NCBI GenBank assembly: GCA_900498245.1
Contig: LS998015.1
Coordinates: 2,430,069-2,494,068 of the forward strand
DNA length: 64,000 bases
From: Candidatus Zixiibacteriota bacterium
GTDB lineage: Bacteria; Zixibacteria; MSB-5A5; GN15; PGXB01
Direction: 5' to 3'
Positions 42,860 to 52,355 of the stretch are shown here, in pieces; the stretch's first letter is position 1; each line of letters starts with the position of its first letter. A model generated the notes under the pieces. The model was not told where the DNA came from and searched no databases. It saw only the letters and a list, made by a program, of their open reading frames with translations. A program made the translations under genes and the position numbers.

Positions 42860-44419
42860 TTACCTGCGCGCCGGCATAAAATAGACTGTTTTCTCCGAAT
42901 AATCGAACAAAACTGAGAATTGCTGCAACATCAGGTTGCCGATATTCCCGTCAATTTCCGTCGATCTCAATATCCCGGAGTCCCCTTCCGCAAGCAAGAG
43001 CGGGGGCTTTTCAATCTTTACCGGTCCCACGAGCAAACTCTCTCCGACGGCCGCTTTTGCCGATGAGACGCCACCAACACCTCCGATCGCCTTATTCATA
43101 TCCCTAATGTCGGTAAACCCCTTTTCCAGATTATACTTATCCGCAAAAGATTTATGAATTATCAGCCCGAAGGCGTTGCCCAGGTCGATAAGAAATTTCC
43201 CCTTATATCCATCGATTTCGGCCGTCACGGCGGGAATTTTCATAATGAATTCAAAAGGTATCGCCAGTGAACTGTCCGGCCTGTGGAATCTCCTGGGATT
43301 GTAGAATATCACCTTCTCACCGGCGTAATCAACCAAAAAGGGAAAACGTGACGCCAAATCGTAACCCATTACACCGCCTAATGTTCCGGGGGCCACAAGG
43401 CCGATGGAGGCGACATCTGTCACGGCCTCCTTCTGATTTAATAGGACAATTTCCCCTAATTTGATGGAGTCAACTTCCGTAATGGCCGCCGACTGGTATC
43501 CGGCCACGCCTTTGGCCGCGATATCGCCCTCGAATTTAATACCATGGGTCTCGGCAAAAGTCTTATCAATGATGTTTATTCCGGCGCCGGAATCGAGAAC
43601 AAAATAGACACTGTCCTCTCCGGCTACGCGGGCCGTTATAAAGATATGACCTTTATCGTATTTCATGGGAACGACCACAGAATCGATATCAGGAGGGAAA
43701 AAATAATCAATAGTTGTATCTGCGACCGCGCCAAATATGGCCCGCTCGACCGGAACATTAAATTGAACGGAATCAAGCTTAATTACAGAATTCAGCTGCG
43801 GCAGGGTTGATTCTGTTCGGCTGTCGAAGGCCACCGGATATCCGTCGATGATACGATAATCGGTCGAATAAGTGAAAATTGAAATCTCATCCATTTTCTC
43901 TTCGGCGATATCGACCCGGCCGCTGTTGCGATTCAAAAATATTCGAATGGAATCGCCGCCGTCCGGCAAAGCGGAAAATATCGCATATTTCTGAGATGAA
44001 ATCAGAGTGTCTTTCAGATATGCGACTGTCCCCGGCATGCGATCCTTTACCAGATATGACTCTCCCGCCAGATAAACGGAATTGACCACTTTTTTTCGTT
44101 CATTTCCCGTTAGTTCCATAACCTGATTATTTTGATCTTTTATCCAGGCGCGACCACCGTCATAGCCCTGGATCATCTTCAATATCCCCAGATCAAATGA
44201 AACCGTCATCCGATCCGGAGCCGCGAACCACATTTCGACCTTTCCGCTCATCCCCAGCATGGTCGCATGCCCGACCTGATGGATGGTCTTTATGGCCCGG
44301 AGTTTCGGCAGGTAATCTCTCGGAATGAGAGTATCTATTTGAATACCCTGGCCTCGGGACGCAGAAATCGACAGGGCAAACAACGCCGTCAGCCCGATTA
44401 TTTTTTTTATTTGTATCAC
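42860..44419 (-). CDS. Secreted two-domain aspartyl (retropepsin-like) protease
   Basis: 519 residues. Signal peptide (1-24), an N-terminal region like lipoprotein-sorting / substrate-coat domains (about 25-240; MSGKVEMWFAAPDRM), then two retropepsin-like lobes. The first has the catalytic triplet in FVLDSGAGINIID (about 270-282), the second has DLGNA at the equal place (FLIDLGNAFGLIIH, about 408-421), so only one lobe keeps a canonical Asp-Ser-Gly. Family members are bacterial periplasmic or secreted peptidases of mostly unknown substrate. It lies 21 nt after rodA and may be the last gene of that operon. Confidence 0.8.
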   Translation of the reverse strand: MIQIKKIIGLTALFALSISASRGQGIQIDTLIPRDYLPKLRAIKTIHQVGHATMLGMSGKVEMWFAAPDRMTVSFDLGILKMIQGYDGGRAWIKDQNNQVMELTGNERKKVVNSVYLAGESYLVKDRMPGTVAYLKDTLISSQKYAIFSALPDGGDSIRIFLNRNSGRVDIAEEKMDEISIFTYSTDYRIIDGYPVAFDSRTESTLPQLNSVIKLDSVQFNVPVERAIFGAVADTTIDYFFPPDIDSVVVPMKYDKGHIFITARVAGEDSVYFVLDSGAGINIIDKTFAETHGIKFEGDIAAKGVAGYQSAAITEVDSIKLGEIVLLNQKEAVTDVASIGLVAPGTLGGVMGYDLASRFPFLVDYAGEKVIFYNPRRFHRPDSSLAIPFEFIMKIPAVTAEIDGYKGKFLIDLGNAFGLIIHKSFADKYNLEKGFTDIRDMNKAIGGVGGVSSAKAAVGESLLVGPVKIEKPPLLLAEGDSGILRSTEIDGNIGNLMLQQFSVLFDYSEKTVYFMPARR

Positions 44420-44440
44420 TGAATATACCCCCGCTTGGAT

Positions 44441-45658
44441 TTAATAATCTGTTTGATATTCGGCCATGGCGATTAGTCCGATGAGAACCCAGGACAAAAG
44501 TAACGAAGTCCCACCATAACTGACGAACGGCAATGGCAGGCCGGTGACCGGCATGAGGCCGAGGGTCATGCCGATATTTACGAAAAATTGGAAAAACAAA
44601 ATGGTCAGGGCTCCCCAGGCCAGGTTGGAGGCAAACTTGGAGCGGCACCGGGCCGCAATTTTCATCCCTCGATAAAATAGATAGGCAAATATGCCCACTA
44701 CCAGAAGCGTTCCCCATAAACCCAGTTCCTCCCCCACTACCGAAAAGACGAAATCGGTATGACGTTCCGGAAGAAATTTCAATTGACTCTGAGACCCCCC
44801 GAGATACCCCTTCCCCAGAATTCCTCCTGAGCCTATGGCAATTTTGGATTGAATGATTTGATAACCCGCCCGTTGGGGATCGCGCCCCGGATCCAGAAAT
44901 GTAATTACGCGGAGTTTTTGATAATCGGCAAGGTGATTCCAGATAAACGGCGTAAAGACGCCGAAAGCCAGATTGACCGCAATAGTGAAAACGCCGAATA
45001 CAAAGCCGGGCTTAAGGAACATGATATAGACTATCAGCAGAATCAGATAAATGACCCACGGTATCCAGTGGAAGGCGGCCACCAGTGAAATCAGAGGAGA
45101 GACTATGAGCAGAATATACAAAGGCGACAATCCCGACCAGAACCAGAGCGAGAAGAGAAGTGCAATTAGAACCAGCGAAGTCCCCAAATCGGGCTGTTTC
45201 ATGATCAGCACCGCGGGAACGATGGCCATGACAGCCGAAAATGATAGACGCCTTTTTGATTGCGGCGGCAGGCGGGTATAGGCAAAGAAACGGGACAGCG
45301 AAATAAGCAGAGCCAATTTGGCGATATCGGACGGCGAGAAACTTAATGGGCCCAGGTCAAACCAGCGCGATGCTCCCATCCGCGACGAGCCGATGACAAG
45401 TACCAGCAACAATAGCAGGAAGGCCCCCGCATAAAGAACATAGGAAGCGACATCGATCGTCCGCAGAGGAATCCGGATTACCACCCCAAAAGCCAGCAGG
45501 GCGACAAGGAGCCAGAGAGACTGCCTGAGATAATAGTTCAAGGAAGCGCCCGTCGAGGCGTCATATTGGGCCGAGTATATCATAGCGATGCCGATAACCG
45601 ACAGGGCCAATGCCGAACCTATCAGGTGCCAGTCCAGATTTCTATAATCGACCTTCAT
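44441..45658 (-). CDS. rodA: Rod-shape peptidoglycan glycosyltransferase RodA
   Basis: 405 residues with about ten membrane segments. SEDS-family motifs: MGASRWFDLGPLSFSPSDIAK (about 95-115) with the conserved FQPSE-like strand, KQPDLGTSLVLI (about 155), GKGYLGGSQSQLKFLPERHTD (about 275-296) containing the ERHTDFVF catalytic-region motif, and GLPLPFVSYGGTSLLLSW near the end. RodA polymerises lipid II during elongation with PBP2. It overlaps mrdA by 4 nt. Confidence 0.96.
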   Translation of the reverse strand: MKVDYRNLDWHLIGSALALSVIGIAMIYSAQYDASTGASLNYYLRQSLWLLVALLAFGVVIRIPLRTIDVASYVLYAGAFLLLLLVLVIGSSRMGASRWFDLGPLSFSPSDIAKLALLISLSRFFAYTRLPPQSKRRLSFSAVMAIVPAVLIMKQPDLGTSLVLIALLFSLWFWSGLSPLYILLIVSPLISLVAAFHWIPWVIYLILLIVYIMFLKPGFVFGVFTIAVNLAFGVFTPFIWNHLADYQKLRVITFLDPGRDPQRAGYQIIQSKIAIGSGGILGKGYLGGSQSQLKFLPERHTDFVFSVVGEELGLWGTLLVVGIFAYLFYRGMKIAARCRSKFASNLAWGALTILFFQFFVNIGMTLGLMPVTGLPLPFVSYGGTSLLLSWVLIGLIAMAEYQTDY

Positions 45659-47487
45659 AATTTGGGAGCCAGTCTGTCAATTTGACTCTGCGCCACCGGA
45701 GGCGTGGTCGAATCCGGGTGCAGATATTGTCTGATTATTTTCCCCACCATGGGAGCGGCCACCTCGGAACCATGTCCGGCGTTTTCAACCAGACCGCAGA
45801 CTACGATTCGAGGATCGTTTGATGGTGCAAAGCCGACAAACCAGGAATGATCTTTTCCATGAGGATTTTGAGCGGTACCGGTTTTCCCGGAAACGAGATA
45901 ATATTTATTTCGTAATCTCTGGGCCGTCCCCCGGGAACCCTGGACCACGAGTTCCGCGGCCTGATCCAGAACAGACAGCGTCATGTCGGAAAAAGGCAAT
46001 TTGAAAGATACGGTCGGGGCGATCCTCTCGACGGAACCGTCGGGATTCCGGATTTCTTTGACCAGATGCGGTTTGTAAACGATGCCATTATTGGCCAGTC
46101 CACAGTAAAATTGCGCCAGCTGCAAGGGCGTAATGGTAAATTCTCCCTGACCGATGGCGAGATTCACGATGAGCAGTCGTGACCACTGTTTCTTGCCGTA
46201 AATTTTGTCATAGTATTTGGTGCTGGGAATAATTCCGTTGAATTCCCCCGGTATATCTATTCCGGTCCTTTTCCCAAAACCGGATTCCATCGCATATTCG
46301 TGCCAGGAATCCAGCCCCAGCAACTGACCCACCTGGTAGAAATAGACATCACATGATTGTTCAACCGCATGATATACATCAAGACGCCCATGGCCTTTTG
46401 GATCCCAGCATTTGAAAAATCTGTTTCCGAACTGCATCCCGCCGCCGCAGCCTCTCAGAAGCGTCTCCGGCGTAATGACACCCTTCTCCAGAGCGGCGCC
46501 GGCCGTCAGCAGTTTCGCGGTGGAACCGGGCGGATACAGACCGGTCAGCGGGCGATTAAGAAGCGGGTGACTGGAATCGGCCACGATGGACTGCCAGATA
46601 TCGTTAGGAATAATTTCCGCAAATATATTCGGATCCAGAGCCGGGAACGAGGCCAGAGCCAAAATTTCCCCGTTCCGCGGATCGATTGCCACTACCGCCC
46701 CGCTCGCATGAAGACTGTCGAATATTCTGACCGCGGCCCGCTGCAAATCGGCATCGATCCCCAAAACCAAATCAGAGCCCGGCACCGCCGGCACACTGCT
46801 TCGCCCCTCATAGGAACCGATTATCTTACCCCGCGCCGAGACTTCGATAAAATCGGTTCCTTCCAGACCCCGCAGATAATCATCATACGATTTTTCAATC
46901 CCCTTTTTTCCCACCAGCCGGCCGGGACGATACCCTTTGGGCGACGCCATATCCACTTCTTCCGGAGAAACTTCTGCAATATAACCGATAAACGTCTCCG
47001 CCGCGATACTGTCGGCGTAGCGGCGGACCGATTCCACCCCATAACTCACCCCGGGGTAATATTCGCTGTTTTCCTCGAGGGCCGAAATAACGTCGATCCC
47101 CTGCTCGCGCCGGACCAGGGCCGGAATATAAATCCCCGCGAAATTGGCCGACATCCGTTGCTTTATTTCGCTGGTGTCGATTTTGAGAAGCTGGGCCAAA
47201 CGCGGTAATGTGACCCCTTTCACCATTTCGCACGGGACGACCGAGACGGTAAAGGAGAGCCTGTTATCCGCAATCATCTCCATATTGCGGTCGTAGATCA
47301 CACCCCGCTTGGGAATAATCGGCCGGATGCGAACCCGGTTGTTTTCCGATTGTTCGAGAAAATATCCGTGAGAAAATATCTGGAGATAAAAGAGACCCCC
47401 GATAATGACCAGCAGGGCGAGTCCCATTATCCCTCCGGCCACCCTGATTCGCAGATCCTTGTCAATATAGTATCTGACCATCGTCAC
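45655..47487 (-). CDS. mrdA: Penicillin-binding protein 2 (elongation transpeptidase)
   Basis: 610 residues. One N-terminal membrane segment (about 17-37), dimerisation domain with PKRGVIYDRN (about 54-63), then the transpeptidase with GSTAKLL (SxxK, Ser about 321), QSCDVY (SxD in place of SxN, about 377) and KTGTAQ (about 533). It cross-links peptidoglycan in the elongasome. The start is drawn at GTG 47487, overlapping the mreD stop; ATG 47481 two codons later is equally likely. Confidence 0.95.
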   Translation of the reverse strand: MTMVRYYIDKDLRIRVAGGIMGLALLVIIGGLFYLQIFSHGYFLEQSENNRVRIRPIIPKRGVIYDRNMEMIADNRLSFTVSVVPCEMVKGVTLPRLAQLLKIDTSEIKQRMSANFAGIYIPALVRREQGIDVISALEENSEYYPGVSYGVESVRRYADSIAAETFIGYIAEVSPEEVDMASPKGYRPGRLVGKKGIEKSYDDYLRGLEGTDFIEVSARGKIIGSYEGRSSVPAVPGSDLVLGIDADLQRAAVRIFDSLHASGAVVAIDPRNGEILALASFPALDPNIFAEIIPNDIWQSIVADSSHPLLNRPLTGLYPPGSTAKLLTAGAALEKGVITPETLLRGCGGGMQFGNRFFKCWDPKGHGRLDVYHAVEQSCDVYFYQVGQLLGLDSWHEYAMESGFGKRTGIDIPGEFNGIIPSTKYYDKIYGKKQWSRLLIVNLAIGQGEFTITPLQLAQFYCGLANNGIVYKPHLVKEIRNPDGSVERIAPTVSFKLPFSDMTLSVLDQAAELVVQGSRGTAQRLRNKYYLVSGKTGTAQNPHGKDHSWFVGFAPSNDPRIVVCGLVENAGHGSEVAAPMVGKIIRQYLHPDSTTPPVAQSQIDRLAPKL

Positions 47488-47969
47488 GAAACCGAGCCGG
47501 CGCGCCGGAAACCGAATAGACCGTCATGCACGACAAAATAGAGCCATCCGAAGATGATTGAATAAAGTATGCCCGGGAGAATAAAACGATAAAGTGCAAA
47601 AAACATTCCATCCGATGATATAACCACGGTGATGACCATATTATGAACCAGAAGAAATATGATCAGCATGATCAGCCGCGAGGCCTGCGAATAGAAATTC
47701 ATGCGATTGCAAATCATATTTATTATTATCGACATCCCGATTAAAGTCGCCATTTCATACGGCATCAGGTCCAGACGGGGGGTTGATGTCACTATAGCCG
47801 CCCCGATAGCGAACCATATGGCCGTCGATTCCCCGCGATAAAGCGCCACCAGGGCGACCAGCAATCCGGCCAGATCGATCGATACCCCGGAAATAGAAAT
47901 TATTTCCCCGAGAATGGTGTTATAAAAGGCCAGAAGAAACAGGAGAAAAATATAAAGAATAAATCTCAC
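47484..47969 (-). CDS. mreD: Rod shape-determining protein MreD
   Basis: 161 residues with five hydrophobic segments. The N-terminal membrane segment, central PRLDLMPYEMATLIGMSIIIN and length fit MreD, an inner-membrane component of the elongasome that links MreC to RodA/PBP2. Primary-sequence signatures of MreD are weak, so the call rests partly on its place between mreC and mrdA with 4-nt overlaps on both sides. Confidence 0.88.
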   Translation of the reverse strand: MRFILYIFLLFLLAFYNTILGEIISISGVSIDLAGLLVALVALYRGESTAIWFAIGAAIVTSTPRLDLMPYEMATLIGMSIIINMICNRMNFYSQASRLIMLIIFLLVHNMVITVVISSDGMFFALYRFILPGILYSIIFGWLYFVVHDGLFGFRRAGSVS

Positions 47970-48757
47970 CGGTCGGCCTCGGATAATATATAGAGTTCAT
48001 CGATTTCAAAAAAGTCCACGGTCGGCCGGAGCCGAACATTTTTCAATATCTCCCCGGTGTTGGGCAGGACCGAATCCACCACCGCAATCGCCAGGCCCGG
48101 GGGATAAATTCCTCCCAAACCGGAAGATGTCACCAAATCCCCTTTCTTTATTTCGGCATCGGCCGGGAGATTGTCCAGGTACATGCCGCGATCCGGCGAG
48201 AATTTCACAATACCGATCTGCCGGCTTCGCGCCACCCGTCCGGAAATCGGATTCGAAGGGTCGGTCAGCAATTGCACCGTGGCATAGCGCGGCATCACTT
48301 CCTTGATTTTCCCCACCAATCCGAAACGATTGACCACGGCCTGATTTTCCCTTATGCCATCGTCGCTCCCTTTGTTTATTACGGCCGAAATGGGATAGAA
48401 GTGCTGAAGCAGAGAGACGACTTTGACGGGAACCAGATGAAAATCCTGGGGCGGGGCAAATCCTATCAATTCCCGCAGCCGCTGATTCTCCCGGCGGGTT
48501 TCATTCAAAAGACTTAGTTGCAGGGCCGATTCCGCCAATTGGTTCTTGAGTCGCCGATTCTCTTCGGCCGCATTTCTAAAATTCTCTACATTGACCTTGA
48601 AACGGTAGAAAGGGCTATAAAAGATGGTTGAGGAAAGATACCCGAGGAAGGGTCGTACCTCTCCTCTGGAGAAAGAAACCAGCAATAAGAGAATAATAGC
48701 CGAAATTAAACTTAACACGCGACGATTTTTATGAAAAATCGTCGAAAACAAGGCCAT
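47966..48757 (-). CDS. mreC: Rod shape-determining protein MreC
   Basis: 263 residues. Short cytoplasmic part, one membrane segment (about 13-31), a coiled coil (about 55-95; NFRNAAEENRRLKNQLAE) and two beta-barrel domains with AVINKGSDDGIRENQAVV (about 133-150), GLVGKIKEVMPRYATVQLLTD and GDLVTSSGLGGIYPPGLAIA (about 205-224), all typical. It organises the cell-wall elongation complex in the periplasm. mreB, its usual upstream neighbour, is absent here. Confidence 0.95.
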   Translation of the reverse strand: MALFSTIFHKNRRVLSLISAIILLLLVSFSRGEVRPFLGYLSSTIFYSPFYRFKVNVENFRNAAEENRRLKNQLAESALQLSLLNETRRENQRLRELIGFAPPQDFHLVPVKVVSLLQHFYPISAVINKGSDDGIRENQAVVNRFGLVGKIKEVMPRYATVQLLTDPSNPISGRVARSRQIGIVKFSPDRGMYLDNLPADAEIKKGDLVTSSGLGGIYPPGLAIAVVDSVLPNTGEILKNVRLRPTVDFFEIDELYILSEADR

Positions 48758-48787
48758 AGATCAGGCGCCTCCTTCAGCCCGCGTTTC

Positions 48788-49240
48788 TCATTCGACGGTA
48801 TCGATCATCTGAAGCAGTTCACCCGGCGATGTCACTTTCATCATCTTGGCGCGGTTCTCCTCCGATTTCATTATATAGGACAGGCGGGCCATTACGTTCA
48901 AATGGGCCCCGATCGCATCTTCCGGGGCGGCGATCAAGAAGAAAAGCTGCACCGGCTTATGATCCATGGCGTCGAATTCTATCCCCTTCTCGGATCGTCC
49001 AAAAGCGATGACAATTCCCTTGGTGGCTTTGGTCTTGGCATGAGGGAAAGCCACGCCGTACCCAACGCCGGTGGTCACCAGATTCTCCCTTTCCTTGACA
49101 TCATTAAGCAATTCGGCGCCGTCTTTTACGAGGTTGGACTTGGCCGCCAGCTCCACCAGTTCCTTTAGAACCGCGTCTTTCTCGACCGCTTTGAGATTAA
49201 AAGTAATCAAATCTTCCGAACAGAATTTCGATAGTTTCAT
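48788..49240 (-). CDS. PTS EIIA domain protein (PtsN/EIIA-Fru type)
   Basis: 150 residues, a single EIIA fructose-type domain. The phosphorylatable His lies in GVAFPHAKT (about 67), and the family sequence VKERENLVTTGVGYGVAFPH is intact, with VQLFFLIAAPEDAIGAHL later. No EIIB/EIIC genes are nearby, so it is probably a regulatory EIIA-Ntr-like protein, taking phosphate from HPr or EI-Ntr and signalling nitrogen/carbon or potassium status. It sits between accA/Trm112-like and mreC on one strand. Confidence 0.9.
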   Translation of the reverse strand: MKLSKFCSEDLITFNLKAVEKDAVLKELVELAAKSNLVKDGAELLNDVKERENLVTTGVGYGVAFPHAKTKATKGIVIAFGRSEKGIEFDAMDHKPVQLFFLIAAPEDAIGAHLNVMARLSYIMKSEENRAKMMKVTSPGELLQMIDTVE

Positions 49241-49255
49241 AAATTATCCTTAATT

Positions 49256-49423
49256 CTAATAATTTTCTGCTTCATCTATGAGAAGAATCGGGATACCGTC
49301 ATCAATGGAAAATATCAGGCGGCAATTTTCACAATTGAGACTGTCCCGGTCCTCGGCATATTTCAGCGCCCCCTTGCATTTGGGGCAGACAATAATACTC
49401 ATCAGTTCGTCCGAAATCGGCAT
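49256..49423 (-). CDS. Trm112-like / UPF0434 zinc-ribbon protein (55 aa)
   Basis: A 55-residue frame from ATG 49423, with AGGAGGG formed across the accA stop, to TAG at 49256. The protein starts MPISDELMSIIVCPKCKGAL, has a second CENC pair about 15 residues on, and then FSIDDGIPILLIDEAE. This is the Trm112p-like layout (YcaR in E. coli), in which CPxC and CxxC hold zinc and DGIPxLL is the signature end. These small proteins activate methyltransferases in eukaryotes and archaea; the bacterial role is unsettled. The tight spacing to accA implies one operon. Confidence 0.88.
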   Translation of the reverse strand: MPISDELMSIIVCPKCKGALKYAEDRDSLNCENCRLIFSIDDGIPILLIDEAENY

Positions 49424-49425
49424 AA

Positions 49426-50394
49426 TCAGCCCTCCTGTTCGCGGTACACGCCCATCTGGCGGAATTTCTTAAGCCGATTTTGAAGCAAAACGTCGGTTGA
49501 AAGCGGCTCCAGTTCTCCCAGGGCCGCTGCAATCTCTTCCTTCAAAATGTCGGCCATTACGCGATAATCGGTGTGAGCCCCGCCCGGCGGTTCGGGAATA
49601 ATTTTGTCAATGATGCCGAGGTCTATCAAATCATCAGCCGTCAGACGCAGTGCCTCAGCCGCTTGAGGAGCCATAGTGTTGCTCCGCCACAGAATGGCCG
49701 CACATCCTTCCGGAGAAATTACCGAGTACCATGAGTACTCCAGCATAAATATCTTGTCCCCGATCCCGATCCCAAGAGCGCCTCCCGAGGCTCCCTCGCC
49801 GATTATGGCGATGACGATCGGCACCTTAATGACAGACATTTCACGCAGGTTTCGGGCAATCGCCTCGGCCTGGCCCCTTTCTTCGGCGCCGATCCCCGGA
49901 TATGCTCCGGGCGTGTCGATCAGAATAACAATCGGCTTATTGAATTTTTCCGCCAGTTTGAAAAGACGAAGAGCCTTGCGATACCCTTCGGGATGAGCCA
50001 TTCCGAAATTCCGCATCAACTTCTGCTTGGTATCCCGTCCTTTTTGCTGTCCCAGTATAAATATCGGTTTACCGTTTATTTTGGCGAAACCGCCGACAAT
50101 GGCTTTATCGTCGGCAAAATACCGATCCCCGTGCAACTCGATAAAATCCGTGGTCATCAATTCGATATAGTCGAGAGTGTGAGGGCGCCGGGGATGACGG
50201 GCCAGTTGGACCTTTTGCCAGCGGGTCAGACTGGAGAAAATCTCCTTGCGCATCTTGTCCATTTTGTTCTGAAGCGAGGCAATCTCCCCGGATACTTCCA
50301 GTTTGGAATTGAAGGCAAAGTCCTTCATATCCGAGATTTTCTTTTCCAACTCGGCGATCGGTTTCTCGAAATCGAGTATCTGTCTTTCTTGCAT
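49426..50394 (-). CDS. accA: Acetyl-CoA carboxylase carboxyltransferase subunit alpha
   Basis: 322 residues from ATG 50394 ([20 protein letters not shown]), five bases past the preceding stop; a GTG at 50421 would overlap that gene and is less likely. Typical segments: [16 protein letters not shown] (about 65-80), [52 protein letters not shown] (about 160-179) and [15 protein letters not shown]. It transfers carboxyl from biotin to acetyl-CoA with the AccD subunit, which is encoded elsewhere. Confidence 0.96.
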   Translation of the reverse strand: MQERQILDFEKPIAELEKKISDMKDFAFNSKLEVSGEIASLQNKMDKMRKEIFSSLTRWQKVQLARHPRRPHTLDYIELMTTDFIELHGDRYFADDKAIVGGFAKINGKPIFILGQQKGRDTKQKLMRNFGMAHPEGYRKALRLFKLAEKFNKPIVILIDTPGAYPGIGAEERGQAEAIARNLREMSVIKVPIVIAIIGEGASGGALGIGIGDKIFMLEYSWYSVISPEGCAAILWRSNTMAPQAAEALRLTADDLIDLGIIDKIIPEPPGGAHTDYRVMADILKEEIAAALGELEPLSTDVLLQNRLKKFRQMGVYREQEG

Positions 50395-50398
50395 ATTC

Positions 50399-51466
50399 TT
50401 ATCTAATTCCATTTCGGCCACGCTTACTATGCTTTAGCCTGGCAATAAAAATAAGATATAATATAAAAGTTGCAACCATAAAAAGGAGCAAAATGGTCAG
50501 AACCGCAATTCGCTCAAAAACAAACATTGAAATTGCCACGAGACTGAAAAATATCCCCGAAAGGTAAAAAAGGACAATAATTTGACGTTGCTCCAGCCCG
50601 GCACGGGCCAAATAGTGGAAAATATGCCTCCGATCGGCTTTCATAACGTTCTTTCCGGCCGCTATCCTCCGCGTGAAGGAAGACACCGTCTCAATCAAAG
50701 GCACACCCAGCACCAGTAATGGCAGGAACAGCGCCGCCAGCGTATAGGACTTGATCGGGACCACCAGAGATATTACGGCAAAAATATAACCGGTAAACAG
50801 GGCGCCGCAGTCGCCCAGAAAAATCCTGGCCGGATAACGGTTAAAGAGCCAAAATGAAAACATCGTTCCCGCCAGAACCAGAGCAAACAGGGCTACCGCC
50901 GCGATATGAAACATGAATCCTATAATAGTCATGGTCAAGGCCGCGATGAAGGAGACGCCCGGCGCCAAACCGTCAAGTCCATCGATAAGATTAATGGCAT
51001 TTGATAACCCAACAACCCAAAGAACCGTTATTACTACGGCGAAACCACCCAGTTCCACCGAACCGAAAGGCGGAATGGAAAGAACTTGAATCGACAGCCC
51101 TCCAAAATAGAGAATCAATCCGGCGATTATTTCCACCAGGAGTTTCGGCCAGGCCGCCAGCGGCTTAAGGTCGTCGATGATGCCTACCATCAGAATCAAA
51201 AAAGCTCCGGTAAGAATATACCCGAGCGAGTCGCCAAAGTCCTCCAGCGCCACATTGCCTGCGAGGCGTATTATGGCGATGACCGCCCAGAACGAGACAA
51301 ATATCGCTATGCCCCCAAGATTCGGAGTTGGTCTTTTATGACGCTTGTGTTGTCCCGGATAATCATACAGTGACAAACGGGAACTGAATGAAATGACGGT
51401 GAAAGTCATAACTGCGGCTAAAAACGCGGCCCCGAAAAACGAAATTGGATATACCACGGCACTCAC
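50399..51466 (-). CDS. Polyprenyl-phosphate sugar-1-phosphate transferase (WecA/MraY family)
   Basis: 355 residues and about ten or eleven membrane segments. Catalytic-site motifs: [15 protein letters not shown] (about 40-54), [12 protein letters not shown] (Asp-Asp, about 94-105), [15 protein letters not shown] (about 155-169) and [12 protein letters not shown] (about 215-226). The gene context of envelope glycosyltransferases points to a WecA/TagO-like role, attaching GlcNAc-1-P or a related sugar to undecaprenyl phosphate and starting a glycan, rather than MraY. It is followed in the operon by accA. Confidence 0.9.
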   Translation of the reverse strand: MSAVVYPISFFGAAFLAAVMTFTVISFSSRLSLYDYPGQHKRHKRPTPNLGGIAIFVSFWAVIAIIRLAGNVALEDFGDSLGYILTGAFLILMVGIIDDLKPLAAWPKLLVEIIAGLILYFGGLSIQVLSIPPFGSVELGGFAVVITVLWVVGLSNAINLIDGLDGLAPGVSFIAALTMTIIGFMFHIAAVALFALVLAGTMFSFWLFNRYPARIFLGDCGALFTGYIFAVISLVVPIKSYTLAALFLPLLVLGVPLIETVSSFTRRIAAGKNVMKADRRHIFHYLARAGLEQRQIIVLFYLSGIFFSLVAISMFVFERIAVLTILLLFMVATFILYLIFIARLKHSKRGRNGIR

Positions 51467-51470
51467 GGGC

Positions 51471-52355
51471 TTACCTTTTGCCCCTTCCCGATGACCGCCC
51501 GGCGCTTCTAAGCAGACTGACGATCATATTTATCATCAGGGCCGCGGGTAGAAGAAAAAGTGAAAAACCATTGGGATAATATTTAAGGAAATATTTCCAG
51601 ACCGACAAGTGTTGATACCAAGCGCGCCGAAATACGGAAATATCGGCCCCTTTGCCCCATAAATGGACACCGCCTGCTTCCGGGACAAAATATATTTTTC
51701 TTCCTCCTTGTCCGATCCGGACACAGAGGTCGGTATCTTCCATGAACATAAAAAATCTTTCATCAAATCCCCCCAGTTTGATAAAAAACTCTCTCTCCAC
51801 AAGGAGGCAGGTGGCGGCGGCCGCCGGCACCTCGGTTGTCGTTTCATAGTCCCCTAAGGTATAGATTTCCTTTTCCCCGAGACCCGGTTTTCTGCGCCCC
51901 AACCACGAGCCGCGCGAAAAAAATATATTCCTCGGCGTCGGAATATTACGGCAGGTAGCCTGAAATTGCCCGTCAGGGTGTCGCAGCCGCGGACAAACCG
52001 CTCCCGCCAATTTATTATTCTTATATGCATCCACTAAAATTTTGGGACATCCCTCGTCAAGTATCAGATCCGGATTGACCATCAGGAGATATCTCCCTTG
52101 CGCCTGGCGGGCCGCGGCATTATTGGCCGAGGCAAAGCCGATATTATCGGATGACGCGATTATTTTTATTTCCGGGAAACGGTGCCGAATGGAATTGACG
52201 GTAGCATCATGCGAAGCGTTATCATATATGATAATTTCGCCGCCGGTCGATAATATTTCCCTTTCCAGAGACGCCAGACAGGGCGCTATATTCTCCACCG
52301 AATTATGAGTTACCACAATGGCGGAGATCAATAAATTTGAGCCGAAATCGTCCAC
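51471..52355 (-). CDS. Glycosyltransferase family 2 (rhamnosyltransferase-like)
   Basis: 294 residues from a GTG at 52355. A GT-A fold begins SAIVVTHNSVENIAPCLASL, with IIIYDNASHDATV, the donor-binding LLMVNPDLILDEGCPKIL (DxD-like NPD, about 90-107) and GGFDERFFMFMEDTDLCVRI (about 195-214), the ED motif of GT2 rhamnosyl- and related transferases. A hydrophobic C-terminal helix (about 262-282) may anchor it to the membrane. It adds a sugar to the lipid-linked glycan; the substrate is unknown. Confidence 0.9.
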   Translation of the reverse strand: MDDFGSNLLISAIVVTHNSVENIAPCLASLEREILSTGGEIIIYDNASHDATVNSIRHRFPEIKIIASSDNIGFASANNAAARQAQGRYLLMVNPDLILDEGCPKILVDAYKNNKLAGAVCPRLRHPDGQFQATCRNIPTPRNIFFSRGSWLGRRKPGLGEKEIYTLGDYETTTEVPAAAATCLLVEREFFIKLGGFDERFFMFMEDTDLCVRIGQGGRKIYFVPEAGGVHLWGKGADISVFRRAWYQHLSVWKYFLKYYPNGFSLFLLPAALMINMIVSLLRSAGRSSGRGKR

